64,000 nt of DNA from NCBI RefSeq assembly GCF_905147045.1, contig NC_065891.1:12719001-12783000 (forward strand). The letters are read 5' to 3'. The stretch comes from Nymphalis io (Eukaryota > Arthropoda > Insecta > Lepidoptera > Nymphalidae). The notes under the pieces were generated by a model. The model was not told where the DNA came from, did no database searches, and saw only the letters and a list, made by a program, of their open reading frames with translations. Position numbers and translations under genes: made by a program. Positions 11,400-23,108 of this stretch are shown here, one piece after another (within the stretch, counting starts at the first letter, position 1; each line of letters starts with the position of its first letter).

Positions 11400-11560
11400 G
11401 CTATATTTGGTCCCACGTCCTGTTTTGGAAAGTGAGTTAGCCAGTATAACTTACAGACACGAGAGATAAAAAAATCATTATAGCCTGGGAACTAGTGATT
11501 GTTTATATTTCTTACAACGTGTAAGAGCGGTGGCGACTATTTGTATGTTAACGGCAATTA
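11400..11560 (+). mobile_element. Degenerate SINE-A copy
   Basis: Recognisable pieces in family order: CCTGTTTTGGAAAGTGAGTTAG, then ACTTACAGACACGAGAG, CTGGGAACTAGTGATT and TTTCTTACAACGTGTAAG. Many substitutions; both ends are lost. Confidence 0.5.
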
Positions 11561-11661
11561 CACTCTTTAATTCTACCCGTCGTTTGAACAGAATTTCATC
11601 AGCCATCATGATAACGGCTCGGTGACGTTGGCGAACTCTAAGTAAGTACACACAATACTAC

Positions 11662-11699
11662 AGTCACAATAGAAGCTTAAAATGCACTATTGTGACTGC
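11662..11699. repeat. 12-bp-arm hairpin
   Basis: CAGTCACAATAG at 11662-11673 and CTATTGTGACTG at 11688-11699 form a perfect inverted repeat with a 14-base spacer. No known function. Confidence 0.5.
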
Positions 11700-11709
11700 G
11701 AAACATTGT

Positions 11710-13000
11710 AACTTGAGGTAGCTTGTATGATGTTAATTGTATGTTTGCGACTGATTTGCTAAGCATAAATAATTATTCTTTTAAACTAAAAGTGACATTC
11801 TTGTCTTTAAGATACTCTCACAGCTAGCACGAATAGAATATCGCGCAGTATACTTAAAATATATATAACTAAGTCATATATTATACATCTAAATTTACTT
11901 ATTTTAATAGAAAAAATAATATGATTTTTTTAATATTCAATCATCTACAAAAAATATAGGTTGCAATACTTAACATGCACCATTTTTTTAATTTATTAAG
12001 TTAATAAAGTTATTGAATTATTTCGCCATTAATCACAAGGCATGATTTAATAATTACTATTGAAAAAATAAACACTTTAGTTAAGAAAGTTAAACATAGA
12101 ACTATGCAAAAAGTACTGTAAAGTGATTTGTTTTATTAAATATTTCCTTACCTTTAAAAATAAACACTTAATTCTTACACATCAAATTCTACACTCAACT
12201 TAAACTAATTTTTCAAGCACATTTATGTTAATTAAGTACATAATGTTTTTAATATTTAATAATATATATTATTCATTGTTTTTAATATTTAACACTAACG
12301 CACTAACTATTTTAACACAATACTTTCATTTTGACACAAATATATTCACAAAATTATTAAGCCCTATTTAAAATTATTAATACACTGCACTTATTTTAAA
12401 CGTTACTCTTAAACCTTTCATTCCGTTGCCGGAGTTTCAAACTTTTGTAATCTGTTGTACGTTAGAGGGAACGCGGGACTCGACAGCCTAAGAGCAACTG
12501 CCTTGTAGAGCTTTGTGGCGTTGTTGGAAGGAAGCGGACGCATGCGTGCAAATACATTATTATACAAGCACTTTCTAGTTATTTATCATCAGTGTTACAG
12601 TCAATTTCTTAGGTATTATTCGTGATAACAGAGATAAAATTTATTTATGTATTAAAAACAAGGTCTACGGTTGATCGCTTAATTCGTGTTTCTAAGTCGC
12701 TCTAAATATTTATTTAGTAACAGACTTGCAAACTAGTATCTCAGTTAAGAAAAAATTAGGATTCCATGGAATATTATATATATATATTATATATATGCTA
12801 AATATTATATATATGCTATTCTGATTGTGTATTATGTAAACTAGTGCCTTGACACTATCATATATATTATAAGGCAAATTATTATTAATTCATAACTATT
12901 TCGGCATATTTAATTAAAGATTAATATTATTTTATTTATTATTACAGCACCACCTACCTCATATCCTATCAGTTATTACTTACATCGTTAGTTGCCTGGA
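11710..13000. other. AT-rich stretch with an isolated GC-richer island at 12420-12560
   Basis: Mostly AT-rich with a TA microsatellite near 12770-12820. At 12420-12560 lies an island of balanced composition. On the minus strand it leads into sequence resembling an insect 5' leader (AGTGCAGTGT, GTTAGTGCGTTAGTG). No coding exon with proper splice sites follows that I can connect. Confidence 0.3.
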
Positions 13001-13004
13001 AGAG

Positions 13005-13110
13005 ATCGCTTTGTAGCGGTAAGGTCGCAATAATTGTACTTTTATTTAGGCTGTATCCATGTTTTGTATTTTTCTCTTTGTGATGTACAATAAAGTATAA
13101 AGTAAAGTAA
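13005..13110 (+). mobile_element. LINE 3'-tail repeat
   Basis: TTGCCTGGAAGAGATCGCTT, TAGCGGTAAGGTCGC and a terminal GTACAATAAAGTATAAAGT match the tail family at 8300-8432 (minus) and 17228-17345 (plus). Confidence 0.5.
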
Positions 13111-13839
13111 AGTATATTATTCTGTATATGTAGGATATCGAAATTATTTATTTTTAATTCTAAAACGAAAAAAATAATTACTATGCATTTTTTAGTTCCT
13201 ATGTTTGATATTTGGTTTACTTAAATACGATCATATCTTCGAATATTTCAAATCATCCTAACAGCTCCTAAATCATGAATAGGATACTCATATTCTTACT
13301 TTTAAATTATCTATATATGTTTATATAATCGACATTCAACTTTTCACGAGATCTCCTAAGCTGCCCACTCGATTGACTTGAAATTTGTCACAGTTACTCC
13401 TTCCCCGACGTAAGCTCCTCACGCTGAGAACGGATTTTGACGCAAATCCTGTTTGAAATACATTTTTCTTTTATCTAACAATGCAAAGCCGGGACGATTA
13501 AGTAGTTATTATTCTATATGTATATATTATTCAACGCTATATAAAAAATAGTTTAAATTAGTTGGCGATTCCAACGAGACTGCCTGACTGCCTTCGTTCT
13601 TATCATAGACGATTCTCGGAATTCCTCCGTGATCCTCATATTTTACCATTTTTGGAATACGTAACATTTGTTTTTAATACGTGCGATGGACGTAAGAGGT
13701 GCTTATTTTTCAACAAGCAATTTTTGAATATTAAACAAAATCTACCCTACGGTATGAACTATTAATCTATATTTACATTTTTTATTTATACATAAAGAAA
13801 TATTGTATTTACATAATTTTTTTAATAATTTTCTCAATC
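13111..13839. other. No feature seen
   Basis: AT-rich sequence. A 67-codon frame beginning at 13562 has no recognisable motif, and I do not call it. Confidence 0.35.
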
Positions 13840-14100
13840 AGTTTGGTTCTCGATCTGGTCTTTCGACTGAAACTGCAATTTTAAGTTTAAAGCAAAGTGT
13901 AAAATATTATACAGACCGTAAAACGCCTATTTATACATGTTTTCTCGATCTGTCGGAGGCATTTGATTTATATTGAGGCTGCCTATGTTATCCTTTAGAC
14001 AAAGCTGGATCAGATACAAATATCATCAGAGGTTACTAGAATTTTAAAACATAGGTATAGCAGTCAAATTAATAATGTAAAATTGGATAGACCGTTATAT
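13840..14100 (+). pseudogene. Non-LTR reverse transcriptase relic
   Basis: The plus strand reads FGSRSGLSTETAILSLKQSV, then TCFLDLSEAFDL, which is RT motif A with its aspartate. After a frameshift near 13975 a second frame reads TRILKHRYSSQINNVKLDRP. This matches the stretch between motifs A and B in Jockey-like LINEs. Nothing upstream or downstream of this ~90-codon piece survives. Confidence 0.7.
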
Positions 14101-14102
14101 CT

Positions 14103-14820
14103 CATCATCATCATCTTCTTCGTCTTCGTCTTGACACTCTTGTCAGAGCCGTCGTGGTCGCCATGAAGTATTATAAATTATTCGGCACAGATGTTATTCG
14201 CCTCACGAACCTGCGCCATATGCCCCTGTCAGTGGTAAGCCTCGTGCATTCATGCAAAGGACCGCCAACAGTTGTTTTTATTTGGTCCGACCATCGCATG
14301 GGCGTCCTTCCACGTGGTATGATGCCATCCACCTTGCCTTGAATAACAAGGCGCTCAATGGAGTCATTTCTTTGCCGGGAGACGTGTCCAAAAAATGTTA
14401 GTATGCGCTTTCGAACCAGCGCCGAAAGACGCTGTTTGATGCCGACTTCTGGAAGAATGGAGATATTGGTACGAAATTCGGTCCACGAAACTCTTAACAT
14501 TCGTCTCCAGCACCACATTTCCAGAGCATCGATCTCCTTCTTTTCGACCTGCCGCAAAGTCCACGTCTCCGCAGCGTATAGAAATATGGGGAAAACAAGC
14601 GTTTGTACGAGCCGGATCTTGGTTGCTTTGGTAATGTTTCTGTTCCTCCATATTTTCTTCAACCTCTCCATTGCAGTTCTCGTAATTGCCATACGTCGCT
14701 TGACCTCATCTACGCATCGGCCATTATTCAATATTAAAGCTCCCAGATATATATAGGATTGGGCGACCTCACAGTTCGCAATTTGAGTGATCTCGGGCGA
14801 GTTAACCAAAGATATAAATA
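14103..14820 (-). pseudogene. RTE-like LINE, 3' part of the ORF
   Basis: The C-terminal third of an endonuclease/reverse transcriptase protein, in one open frame on the minus strand: YIYLGALILNNGRCVDEVKR, RNITKATKIRLVQTLVFPIF, LYAAETWTLRQVEKKEIDAL and HVSRQRNDSIERLV. This is the thumb/C-terminal region (YLG, AETWT, W-RRML, GH-V-R) shared with the RTE elements at 36.6 and 53.4 kb, but clearly a different subfamily. The 3' end is a TGATGATGA-type repeat at 14103. The 5' truncation point is at a perfect hairpin. Confidence 0.8.
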
Positions 14821-14822
14821 AC

Positions 14823-14893
14823 GAACCAAAGATGTACTCCTTTTTCAAACTATATCGATCATATAGTTTGAAAAAGGAGTACATCTTTGGTTC
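14823..14893. repeat. Perfect 33-bp inverted repeat at a LINE 5' junction
   Basis: Arms 14823-14855 and 14861-14893 are exact reverse complements (GAACCAAAGATGTACTCC begins the left arm) around the 5-base loop CGATC. It lies at the 5' end of the truncated RTE-like piece. It could be a twin-priming or fold-back scar of that insertion. Confidence 0.75.
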
Positions 14894-15008
14894 ACAGGGT
14901 GCGGGCCAGCTCCAACAAAATTCTAATCATAATGGCTAACAGACTAGACTGTATATTTATAAATCGCTGTTGTAAAATTTCAGCTGTACCGGTAAATTAT
15001 ATAAGTAG

Positions 15009-15049
15009 TTTACAAAATAACAAAAAAATCTTTTTTGTTATTTTGTAAA
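15009..15049. repeat. 19-bp-arm hairpin
   Basis: TTTACAAAATAACAAAAAA and its exact reverse complement with a 3-base loop. AT-only; function unknown. Confidence 0.6.
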
Positions 15050-15550
15050 TGAGTCTTGTTACTTGAATATATATATATATTAATGGATATATTAAGGTTA
15101 TTTTTAGCAAATAACATTTAACATTTGTTAACTACTATTTGCACTAAACGGTCATCCAATGGCATTTAAGAAAATATTGTCAATCCTTACTTATATTATG
15201 AATACTAGTTAGTTTTTTGTTTATATGTTATGCTTATAAGTGTTAACTACTCAACCGATAATAATTAAATTTTGCATATACGTTTTCAAGAATGCAGAAT
15301 AGGGATAAAACCAAACAGGCGGACTAAAATTAATGTATATTGTCACATAAATTTGAAACAAAATACACCCAATAAGTTTGTATCGACGGGTTAGGTTGTT
15401 GATTTGATGCATTGAATGAATAGAATGTTGTAATAATAATTATTATTATCTTCTCCGGACCAATTTCGGTCACGCTACGTAATGTAGGACGAATGTACGG
15501 TGAGGTACTACTCACACTAAACGAATGAAAAAATATGCAGGACGAGTGCT
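15050..15550. other. No feature seen
   Basis: AT-rich interval with no supported exon or repeat. Confidence 0.4.
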
Positions 15551-15559
15551 TTATGGATA

Positions 15560-15823
15560 TATTTGTACTACTAGCTGTGCCCGCGGTTTCACCCTTAAAT
15601 CAATTCCGACATACTTGAATGTCTTTCCCTGAACTTTATTTATTCTGACTGCAAACGATATCTTCACAGAAAATTCAGTCCTTTGAAAACTAAAACGTAA
15701 ATCTGTTTTTAATAAGTACTTATTATCAACTAACCGACTATGTGGTATTTCGCCAAAAGGATCGAAATTTAAATTCATAGGGGAAATGCTGCTAGCAATC
15801 TTGCCATTACTCCACGCGGTCAC
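15560..15823 (-). pseudogene. Helitron (PIF1-type) helicase C-terminal relic
   Basis: The minus-strand frame contains NLNFDPFGEIPHSRLV, LRFSFQRTEFSVKISFAV and INKVQGKTFKYVGIDLR. The last resembles the INKSQGQTL motif of the Helitron RepHel helicase, which unwinds DNA for rolling-circle transposition. The frame is open for about 90 codons but holds no other helicase motif and ends in unrelated sequence, so it is an inactive fragment. GC-richer sequence at 16040-16130 (ACGCGATACGCG, CCCCACGGGAACAGTGGGG) may be more of the same element. Confidence 0.6.
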
Positions 15824-16204
15824 GCTTTACACACAATTTTTAATTTTTATTTGTATTTATCAAAGGCTTCACTTGTCAAACTAACCGAATACGATTTATT
15901 TAACAAAACCATAAAAAAAAATATATATGCGGCAACGAAACGAAATATCTACCTAACCTATAAACTTTAACTTACAAAGTCATTTACAAACCAAAAATAA
16001 ATACGTTTGTATGTGTGAGTATTTTCAAACAACTTTTTTTAACGCTGGAAAAACGCGATACGCGTTTCCCCCACGGGAACAGTGGGGGGTATGTGAGGCT
16101 CGCCGGTGTCCAAGGCGCAGGTACACTCTTTATTTCATCACTCTCATAATCCGATGGTGATCTAATGAGACCGCAGATAATTTACAGTGATAATATTAAT
16201 ATAT

Positions 16205-16470
16205 ACATTTTTTTACATTAAGGGCAGGCGGATGAGCAAATGGGCCACTTGGTGGTAAGTGGAAACCACCACCCATAGACATTGGCGAGGTAAGAAATAA
16301 TCCTCACCAAGGTGCCACCAACCTTGGGAACTGAGATGTTATGTCAATTGTGCCTGTAGTTGTTGTGTACATTGGCTCACTCACCTTTCAAACCAGAATA
16401 CAACAACACTTAGTATTCATGCTTAGTGGCAGAATATCTAATGAGTGGGTGATACGCACCAGGTAAAAAT
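16205..16470 (-). mobile_element. SINE-A copy, diverged
   Basis: A T-rich start, then GGGCAGGCGGATGAGCAAAT, TGGTGGTAAGTGG, CTTGGGAACTGAGATGTTAT, TTGGCTCACTCACC and AATGAGTGGGTGATACGCAC, all in family order read from the tail end. The element is therefore on the minus strand. Confidence 0.7.
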
Positions 16471-17227
16471 TTATAATCTTAAAATCCCACAATGAACAGT
16501 GTAATGAATATTTTGATTTGAGTCCAAATGTTGATGGACGTGGTCGGACGAATAACGAGCAATTGGCGCTCTACACATACACGACATACATACACACAAT
16601 CTCACACTCCATTCTCACGGCGAAGTATATCGTCTTATATTAACATAGAAAAAGGATATAAGAGACAAAATTTATCCTAAATACATCATTTCTTTCATTC
16701 TTTCTTCTACTTTCATAAAAATAATACACATTTATAGAAACCGCTATTACCATTTCGTTGATTATCTATAAATCTTATAAATATAAACTGCATGTCTGTG
16801 ATTTCAAAATAACTGCCTTTAAAACGGTTAAAATAACCAATAGAAATAACTGAAGTATTTCATGTTTAGTCTTTTTAACAACAAAATTTTATTAATACTT
16901 AAAATAAAATGAAGTTTACGTACGTTTTTGTTGTTATAATATATATTGCGGCCATTAGCTCATAGATGGCGGTGTGCTAAATACGTCAATTTCTGAAACG
17001 CGATGTCCAGATTTTCCCGAGTAAAGTGACCCTCTGCCATACGTAATTCGTACAAAAACGCTAGTCCATTAATGAAACAAAAATGCATCTCCTGGAATGT
17101 TTTGCAATTACGCCCGTATTCATTCATTCATTCATCGCCCGCCGATATATTTAATTATATAACAGTAAAAATTGTCAAGAATGCACAATACATATCCCAT
17201 TTCTTTTCTTTCATTTCCCATTTTTTC
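16471..17227. other. No gene seen
   Basis: AT-rich sequence with one GC-richer patch at 16545-16640 and another at 16950-17060. Neither has an exon structure I can support. Confidence 0.35.
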
Positions 17228-17345
17228 GATCGCTGCTTAGCGATAAGGCTGCCTGTTGCACCTCATGTAACTTTTTTGTTTAAAAATTGTAATTTTTAGT
17301 TTTAAGTTTGGGTGCAATAAAGTGTCAATAAATAAATAAATAAAT
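17228..17345 (+). mobile_element. LINE 3' tail with AAAT repeats
   Basis: TCGCTGCTTAGCGATAAGGC, then GGGTGCAATAAAGTGTCAAT and a run of AAAT units. This is the terminal part of the tail family at 8300 and 13005, with its simple-repeat end intact. Confidence 0.5.
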
Positions 17346-17524
17346 AAATACAGAAGTATATAATAATTAAATTAATACATGAGTTATATTTAATTATTTC
17401 AACAGCCTGACTAATAGTTAATACTGTTAATCATTTTTATTTCAGAATTCACTGATGTTTTTCACTCTAGTAACACCAACGTAATCAGTTATGTTACCCA
17501 GAGTTGAGACTCAGCCAAGGAAAA

Positions 17525-17573
17525 TTGACTACCCTGGGTCACGTGGAATCATCACGTGACCCAGGATAGTCAA
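17525..17573. repeat. Palindrome with two CACGTG cores
   Basis: The arms 17525-17545 and 17553-17573 pair over 21 bases with one mismatch and a 7-base loop. Each arm carries GGTCACGTG, so two E-box cores face each other. Confidence 0.65.
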
Positions 17574-17734
17574 CTACCCTGAATATATACTTAAGATAGA
17601 TAAAATTATTTGTTCAACTCCAGCGAAGACCTAATTATAAATAAAGGCGAAGGTTCATTAAATTAGTCCTATTGAGATGTAATTAAGTAGTATTAAATCC
17701 TTTAAAGTGCAGAACATCCAACAGACATTTAAAG

Positions 17735-17975
17735 GTTTAAACCCGGGCAAACACCACTGAATTTTCATGTGCTTAATTTGTAATTATAATTCACCTCGTG
17801 CTTGGTGGTGAAGTAAAACATATCTAATGTCTAATTTCACTGAAATTCTGCTACACCCGTATTCCACCAAACCGCATTGGAGCAGTGTGGTGGAATAAGC
17901 TCCAAACCTTCTGCTCAAAAAAGGGAGAGAAGCCCAGGAGTGGGACATTCGCAAGCTGTGACTAGAGCAAGTAAA
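17735..17975 (+). mobile_element. SINE-B copy, lacking its tRNA head
   Basis: It begins at the box B region (GGTTTAAACCCGGGCAAAC), continues ACTGAATTTTCATGTGCTTA, ATTCCACCAAACCGCATTGG and GTGGAATAAGCTCCAAACC, and ends AGTGGGACATTCGCAAGCTG. The box A part is missing. Confidence 0.75.
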
Positions 17976-18500
17976 GTTACTTTGTCGATAAATCATTTGA
18001 TTTAGCCATGTTTAAAAGTGTTGATATTTAAAAACACATTAATTTTTACTTGCAGTTATTACCCAAGGACAAACATATATATACCTTTTTTATTGAAATA
18101 AAATAAAGAAATTGCAATCTTTTTTGTACAGCACGATTTATGTAACTAACAATGTCAAACTACAAACAAGTTTATCCTTATTTACAACTTCTTTTATGTG
18201 AGTCTTCATGAAAGAAACTTATTTTTTTACTTTGTGCGTTGTTATAACATACTATTAAATAAATAAATCATAGTAAGTTTCGCTGCAAATGAAATAAATA
18301 CATCTTAATAATTTAGCACTTCCACTTCTTTTCACACTTCTACGTCTATGCTTAACAGCAGTGACATTTGCCAGTATATGAGGTTTAAGAATTTATTCTC
18401 AAAAAGACCGATTCACTTACATGAGAACAGTATGATAAATGTAAAGATGACAAAAAATATATTCGCCTTATAGATACTTAGTTAACGGAATGTAATATAG
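17976..18500. other. No feature seen
   Basis: AT-rich flank between SINE-B and the 3' side of the next LINE; its last part may be that LINE's 3' UTR. Confidence 0.35.
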
Positions 18501-18519
18501 TAAAATAGATGTGTGTATT

Positions 18520-21394
18520 TTAATCGATACAAAAGTGGGTATTCTCTAAAATATATTTTGAGAGTTGAGACTTGAACCCGTTAACTGAGCTTACATTTTT
18601 TATATAAGATGGTAATTTGTTATATAGTTGTGCTCCATCGAAAGTTATATTTTTTTTTGCAAATTTGGTTCTAATTTTTGGGAGTACTAATAAGCTTGGT
18701 CTACGGGTGCTACGTTTATTGCTTTGTTTTATAAATGACAATTCTGAATGTATCGATTTATTAATAATTTTTCTAATGAGAATACAAGAATTATATACAT
18801 AAAGTTGTCGTAAGTTCATAATATTTGTTTCTTTGTAAAGTTTAGTTGTTGATGTCAAAGGTGGATATCTAAAAAGTATTTTAATAATTTTATTTTGTTT
18901 TCTTTGTAGTTCTTGCAGTTTTGTTTTTCCAGTATTACCCCATATTTCTATTAAATACAATAAAAGCGATTTTACTAGCGAATTGTAGATGTTATACTTT
19001 ATTTTTTTAGGTAAGCATTTTGAAATATTTGTTAATGACCCAATTAAAGAGGAAAGTTTTTTATTAATGTAATCTACTTGATATTTGAAAGTTAAGTGAT
19101 TGTCTATTCGTAACCCTAAATATTTTTCACAGTTTTTCTGCTCAATTGGAAAATTGTCAATAGTTAATGGAACATGCGGTGCAATCCTTTTATTTTTAGT
19201 TTTGAATACAATGTAACAAGTTTTGGAAACGTTAATAGTTAAAAGATTTTGATTGAACCATTTATGCAAAACATCTAAATCATGTTGAGCTTGAGAAATT
19301 ATATCATTTATGTTATTACCGAAATAGAATAAACAGGTGTCATCTGCATACAAAGTCAGGTGACCATTTAGTTTCAAAGTTGCAATATCGTTTACATAAA
19401 TTAAAAAGAGAAGTGGTCCCAAAATTGAGCCCTGTGGAACACCACAGGTGACAGGCAAAGCACTACTTTGTATATCACCAATTTTGACGATTTGCAATCT
19501 GTTTGTTAGGTACGATTTTAACATTTCTAGTACAGTACCTTTGATACCTATGTTTTGAAGTTTATGTAATAAGATTTTATGACTTACGGTATCAAAGGCT
19601 TTTTTTTAAGTCGATAAATACGCCCAGAGCTATGTTCTTTCTATCTAGGTTCTGTCTTATTTTTGTTACTAGATCTACAGTTGCAGCAGTGGTGTTACTT
19701 CCAGCTCTAAAGCCGTATTGTCGTTCAGTAATGAAATCAAAAGAGTCCAAATACGTTATTAAGCGGTTGTGAATTAATTTTTCTAAGATTTTTGAGAGAA
19801 CAGGTAGCACAGATATTGGACGATAATTTTCTGGGTTTGTTAAAGATCCAGATTTGTGTATAGGTGTTATTTTTGCGACCTTTAATGAGTCTGGGAATAG
19901 TCCCTCGGACATAAGCTTGTTAAAACAGCGTGCTAGACATTTTGATATTAAATTACATAAACATTTCAATACTTTTGTGCTAATCTTATCTATACCACTA
20001 CTTGCATTCGAATCAAGATCCCCTATCAGTCTTTCAATCTCACAAAAGCTACACGGTTTGAATGTTACAAGTTCATGTTCATTGATTGTATTAATTGTGT
20101 GTAGGATGCTGTGGTGTCGTGTTGGTATTCTTTTTGCTAAGAGGAAACCTATTGTTGCGAAATATTTGTTAAATACGTTACAAATATCGTTTATATCAGA
20201 AATTACTTTTGATTCTACTATTATTTTAGAGGGAGCACAACTTTGACTTATTTTATTACTACATAATTTATTAACTAAGGTCCAAATTTTATTAGGATTC
20301 TTTGCGTTGTTTGTAAATAGTTTGTAATAGTATGTATATTTTGTATTTTGTATCAACGTACCTATTTCATTTCTCTTTGAATAAAATTAATTTTTTACAT
20401 ACTCATTGTCGGGATTGTTTTTATATTGCATCCATAAAAAGTTCCTCTGACTTATTCCATCGACGATATCTTTGCTTATCCAATCATCTCTTATGTGGTT
20501 TAAAATTTTGGTTTTTCTTTCTTTACAGTCCATAACATATTGTTTTATTATATTTTCAAGCTCTGTATAGTTCTCAATTGAGTTAATCAATTGCGAGGAC
20601 TCTAGGGAACTGTACAACTTTGTGTAATCTATAGCTTCATAAGTGGTTCGTATTCTTTTTGGAGCTTTGAATTTATTCAATTGAACATATATGTTTTTGT
20701 GATCTGATAATGATGAGTTAATAATAGCAACAGTGAAATTATTCGTGCTTAAATTTGTACTTACGTGGTCTATAATTGATTTTTTTGTAGTTGAGTCTCT
20801 TGTGCAGTGTAATTCATTAATTTTGTTCAGCAGCCTATGCCCCGATTCTTGTATTATTTGTTTATATTTGGTTATTCGTTTGTCTTTTTCCAATAAATTG
20901 ATATTAAAATCACCAAATACTATCGATCTTCTACATAGTTGTAATTGGCTATCATAGTCTTTAAGAAATTGTTCAAAATTTGTATCACCAGGCTTGTAAA
21001 CTAACCCAATATCTACCGCGCATTGTTCAATGTGTACCCATAGGTAGTTGTTTCCACCCTGGTAAATTGAATCTATTAATCTATGCTGTAGATAATTATG
21101 TACGTAAGCCGACACTCCACCTCCCCTAACGTCTGTTCTGAAATTATAGTAATGTGTATAGTTTTCTATCTGTATTTGTTTCGCTTGATCTTCGGATGCT
21201 ATCCAAGTTTCAGAGAGAAGGATGATATGAATGGTCGATGGTATGGATTTTAAAATGCATTTTAATTCGTCTAGTTTTCCTTTTTTTTTAATACTGCGGG
21301 CATTTATGTACAAGAAGGATAAACGTGACTTTTCAGTGCGTAATTCTCGATAGTCATTTGCTATTTGGTAACTTATAGTGTCATTTATTGTCAT
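18520..21394 (-). pseudogene. Jockey/CR1-like LINE ORF2, nearly complete
   Basis: The endonuclease domain (21394-20390) begins RLSFLYINARSIKKKGKLDE and shows the APE-type marks LLSETW, IVFGDFNINL and SLSDHK. The RT follows: NYRPISVLPVLSKILEKLIH, QYGFRAGSNTTAATVDLVTK, VFIDLKK, GVPQGSILGPLLFLIYVNDI and LYADDTCLF (catalytic YADD). Two lesions break it. One is a single in-frame stop at 20387-20389, between endonuclease and RT. The other is one extra base in an A run (plus-strand T run, about 19602-19610), exactly at motif A, after which the frame resumes to 18520. ORF1 is not visible upstream, so the copy is probably 5'-truncated near 21400. Only two small lesions imply a fairly young copy. Confidence 0.9.
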
Positions 21395-22424
21395 TTATTG
21401 TTATATGTCAGTATATATGTATATAAAAGAATAATTAACTAACTGACTGGCATATCAACCGTCGAAACTACAGCGGATAGCACCATGAATTTTTCGATGA
21501 AATACCTAAGTGGAATCTGATTTCTGTACGGCTTACTTAAGATTGCATGAGGTTCATCTGATGATGAAAAGTACTACTACCAAGTGAATGATCTAGATCG
21601 TAGATGATATTGATATTTTAAATAAATATTTTATTGAGAAAAAAAGGCGTAAGTCACTTTCGAAAACAATGTTTTTAAGCGTTTGTAGCATTGAGTCGTA
21701 AAGCTAAATGCCTCATTTGGTAATGTGACAATATTCTCAAGTAATACACGTAACGAGACTACTAACTGATTGGTAATTAATAAATACAATTATTTATCGG
21801 TTAAGTGTTGTTTGTTTTAATTTTGATAGTTTTAATTGAGAAAATGTGTTAGAAGTTTATTCATGGTTTATAAAATCAATATACAATTAATGTATTTATA
21901 GATAATTTAAATTAAATATTACACCTTTGTCGTATTATATAGGTGACTTGATCATTAAGTGACAATATTAATTAGCTTGAACACGTTGAACAAACAAGCA
22001 AATCAACCAACTATCGATCGATCTTTACAATATTGGTATAACAACACATTTGTGATTCGAATAACTGACACGATTTCCTTAGTTGAAAACAATGCAAAAC
22101 ATTGTTTTTGTATCAAAACAGACGTTCTGTTATCTAAAGACAATGCCTATGTTAAATCACTAAGAGACATCGTCTACTTCGAACACGTGTTAACGGCGTG
22201 GCTTAATTCACAATAGCGTACACCGGCTTTGTTTTTGTGGAAGAATTTGTGTGAAAAGGCGATTATGTTTTATGAAAATGTGACAATAATTTTATATCTA
22301 TAATAATTATAGAGAAAAATCTGTATGGTTTATAAAACTGAAACGTGAAGTGGCAAATTTTCATTCGGAATTAATTAACAAAACTTTTTAATTAATTGGT
22401 ATAATAATTTAATTACTAATGATT
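21395..22424. other. No gene supported
   Basis: AT-rich sequence. An 85-codon open frame at 21959-22216 has no motif, signal peptide or splice context that I recognise, so I leave it uncalled. Confidence 0.35.
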
Positions 22425-22560
22425 TCCTGCCGGTTCTTCTCTTTGGAATGTATATTCTATATCGGTTGTAGTTTTATATTTAATTGAATCCTCTTAAATG
22501 TTTGTACTGCAATTTTACTATGTGACTACTTGAATAAATATAATATTTTCGTTTTGCCGA
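22425..22560 (+). mobile_element. LINE 3'-end-like repeat
   Basis: CCTGCCGGTTCTTCTCTTTG, ATATCGGTTGTAG, then ATGTGACTACTTGAATAAAT. Same family as the minus-strand copy at 3893-4040. Confidence 0.45.
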
Positions 22561-22599
22561 TAATTCTGTATGTTTGCCCGCATAAGCTTATATTATAAG

Positions 22600-22725
22600 G
22601 AAAACCCTGATAAATTAGCTGTTGGCCTTGCGCCTGGTCTTTCTTCGGTCGTATCGTAATATATTCCTATTGCATTATAAAATTTAAGAAATAGAAAGTA
22701 TGCCTGTGCTTACGCAAACGTATAA
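22600..22725 (+). mobile_element. SINE-D body fragment
   Basis: GTTGGCCTTGCGCCTGGTC, TTCGGTCGTATCGTAATATA and TATGCCTGTGCTTACGCAAA parallel the middle of the complete SINE-D at 34730-35104 (CTGTTGGTCCTGCGCCTG, CCGGTCGTGTCGAATTGCC, CACCTGTGTTTGCGCA). The head and tail are missing. Confidence 0.55.
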
Positions 22726-22754
22726 TATAATATGTTTATTTAAAAGTTTCGAAG

Positions 22755-23046
22755 TCGAGATGGCCCAGTGGTAAGAACGCGTGAATCTTAACCGATGAAC
22801 GTGGGTTCAAACCCGGGCAAGCACCTCTGAATTTTCATGTGCTTAATTTCTGTTTATAATTCATCTCGTGCTTTTCGGTGAAGGAAAACATCGTGAGGAA
22901 ACCTGCATGTGTCTAATTTCATCGAAACTCTGCCACATGTGTATTCCACCAACCCGCATTGGAGCAGCGTGTTGGAATAAGCTCCAAACCTTCTCCTCAA
23001 ATAGGGAGAGGAGGCCTTAGCCCAGCAGTGGGACATTTACTGGCTG
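22755..23046 (+). mobile_element. SINE-B, full-length copy
   Basis: A tRNA-derived head with box A GATGGCCCAGTGG and box B GGGTTCAAACCC, then the body ACCTCTGAATTTTCATGTGC, GTGAAGGAAAACATCGTGAG and ATTCCACCAACCCGCATTGG, and the 3' end CCCAGCAGTGGGACATT. It reads like a tRNA gene only at its head, so it is not counted as one. A short frame antisense to its body (22854-23036) is a by-product. Confidence 0.85.
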
Positions 23047-23061
23047 TTACTTTTTTACTTT

Positions 23062-23074
23062 ATATATATAAGTA

Positions 23075-23108
<34 letters not shown>

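Noticed and set aside
21959..22216. An 85-codon open frame
   Set aside because: No recognisable motif, conserved context or splice partner; too short to support in AT-rich DNA.
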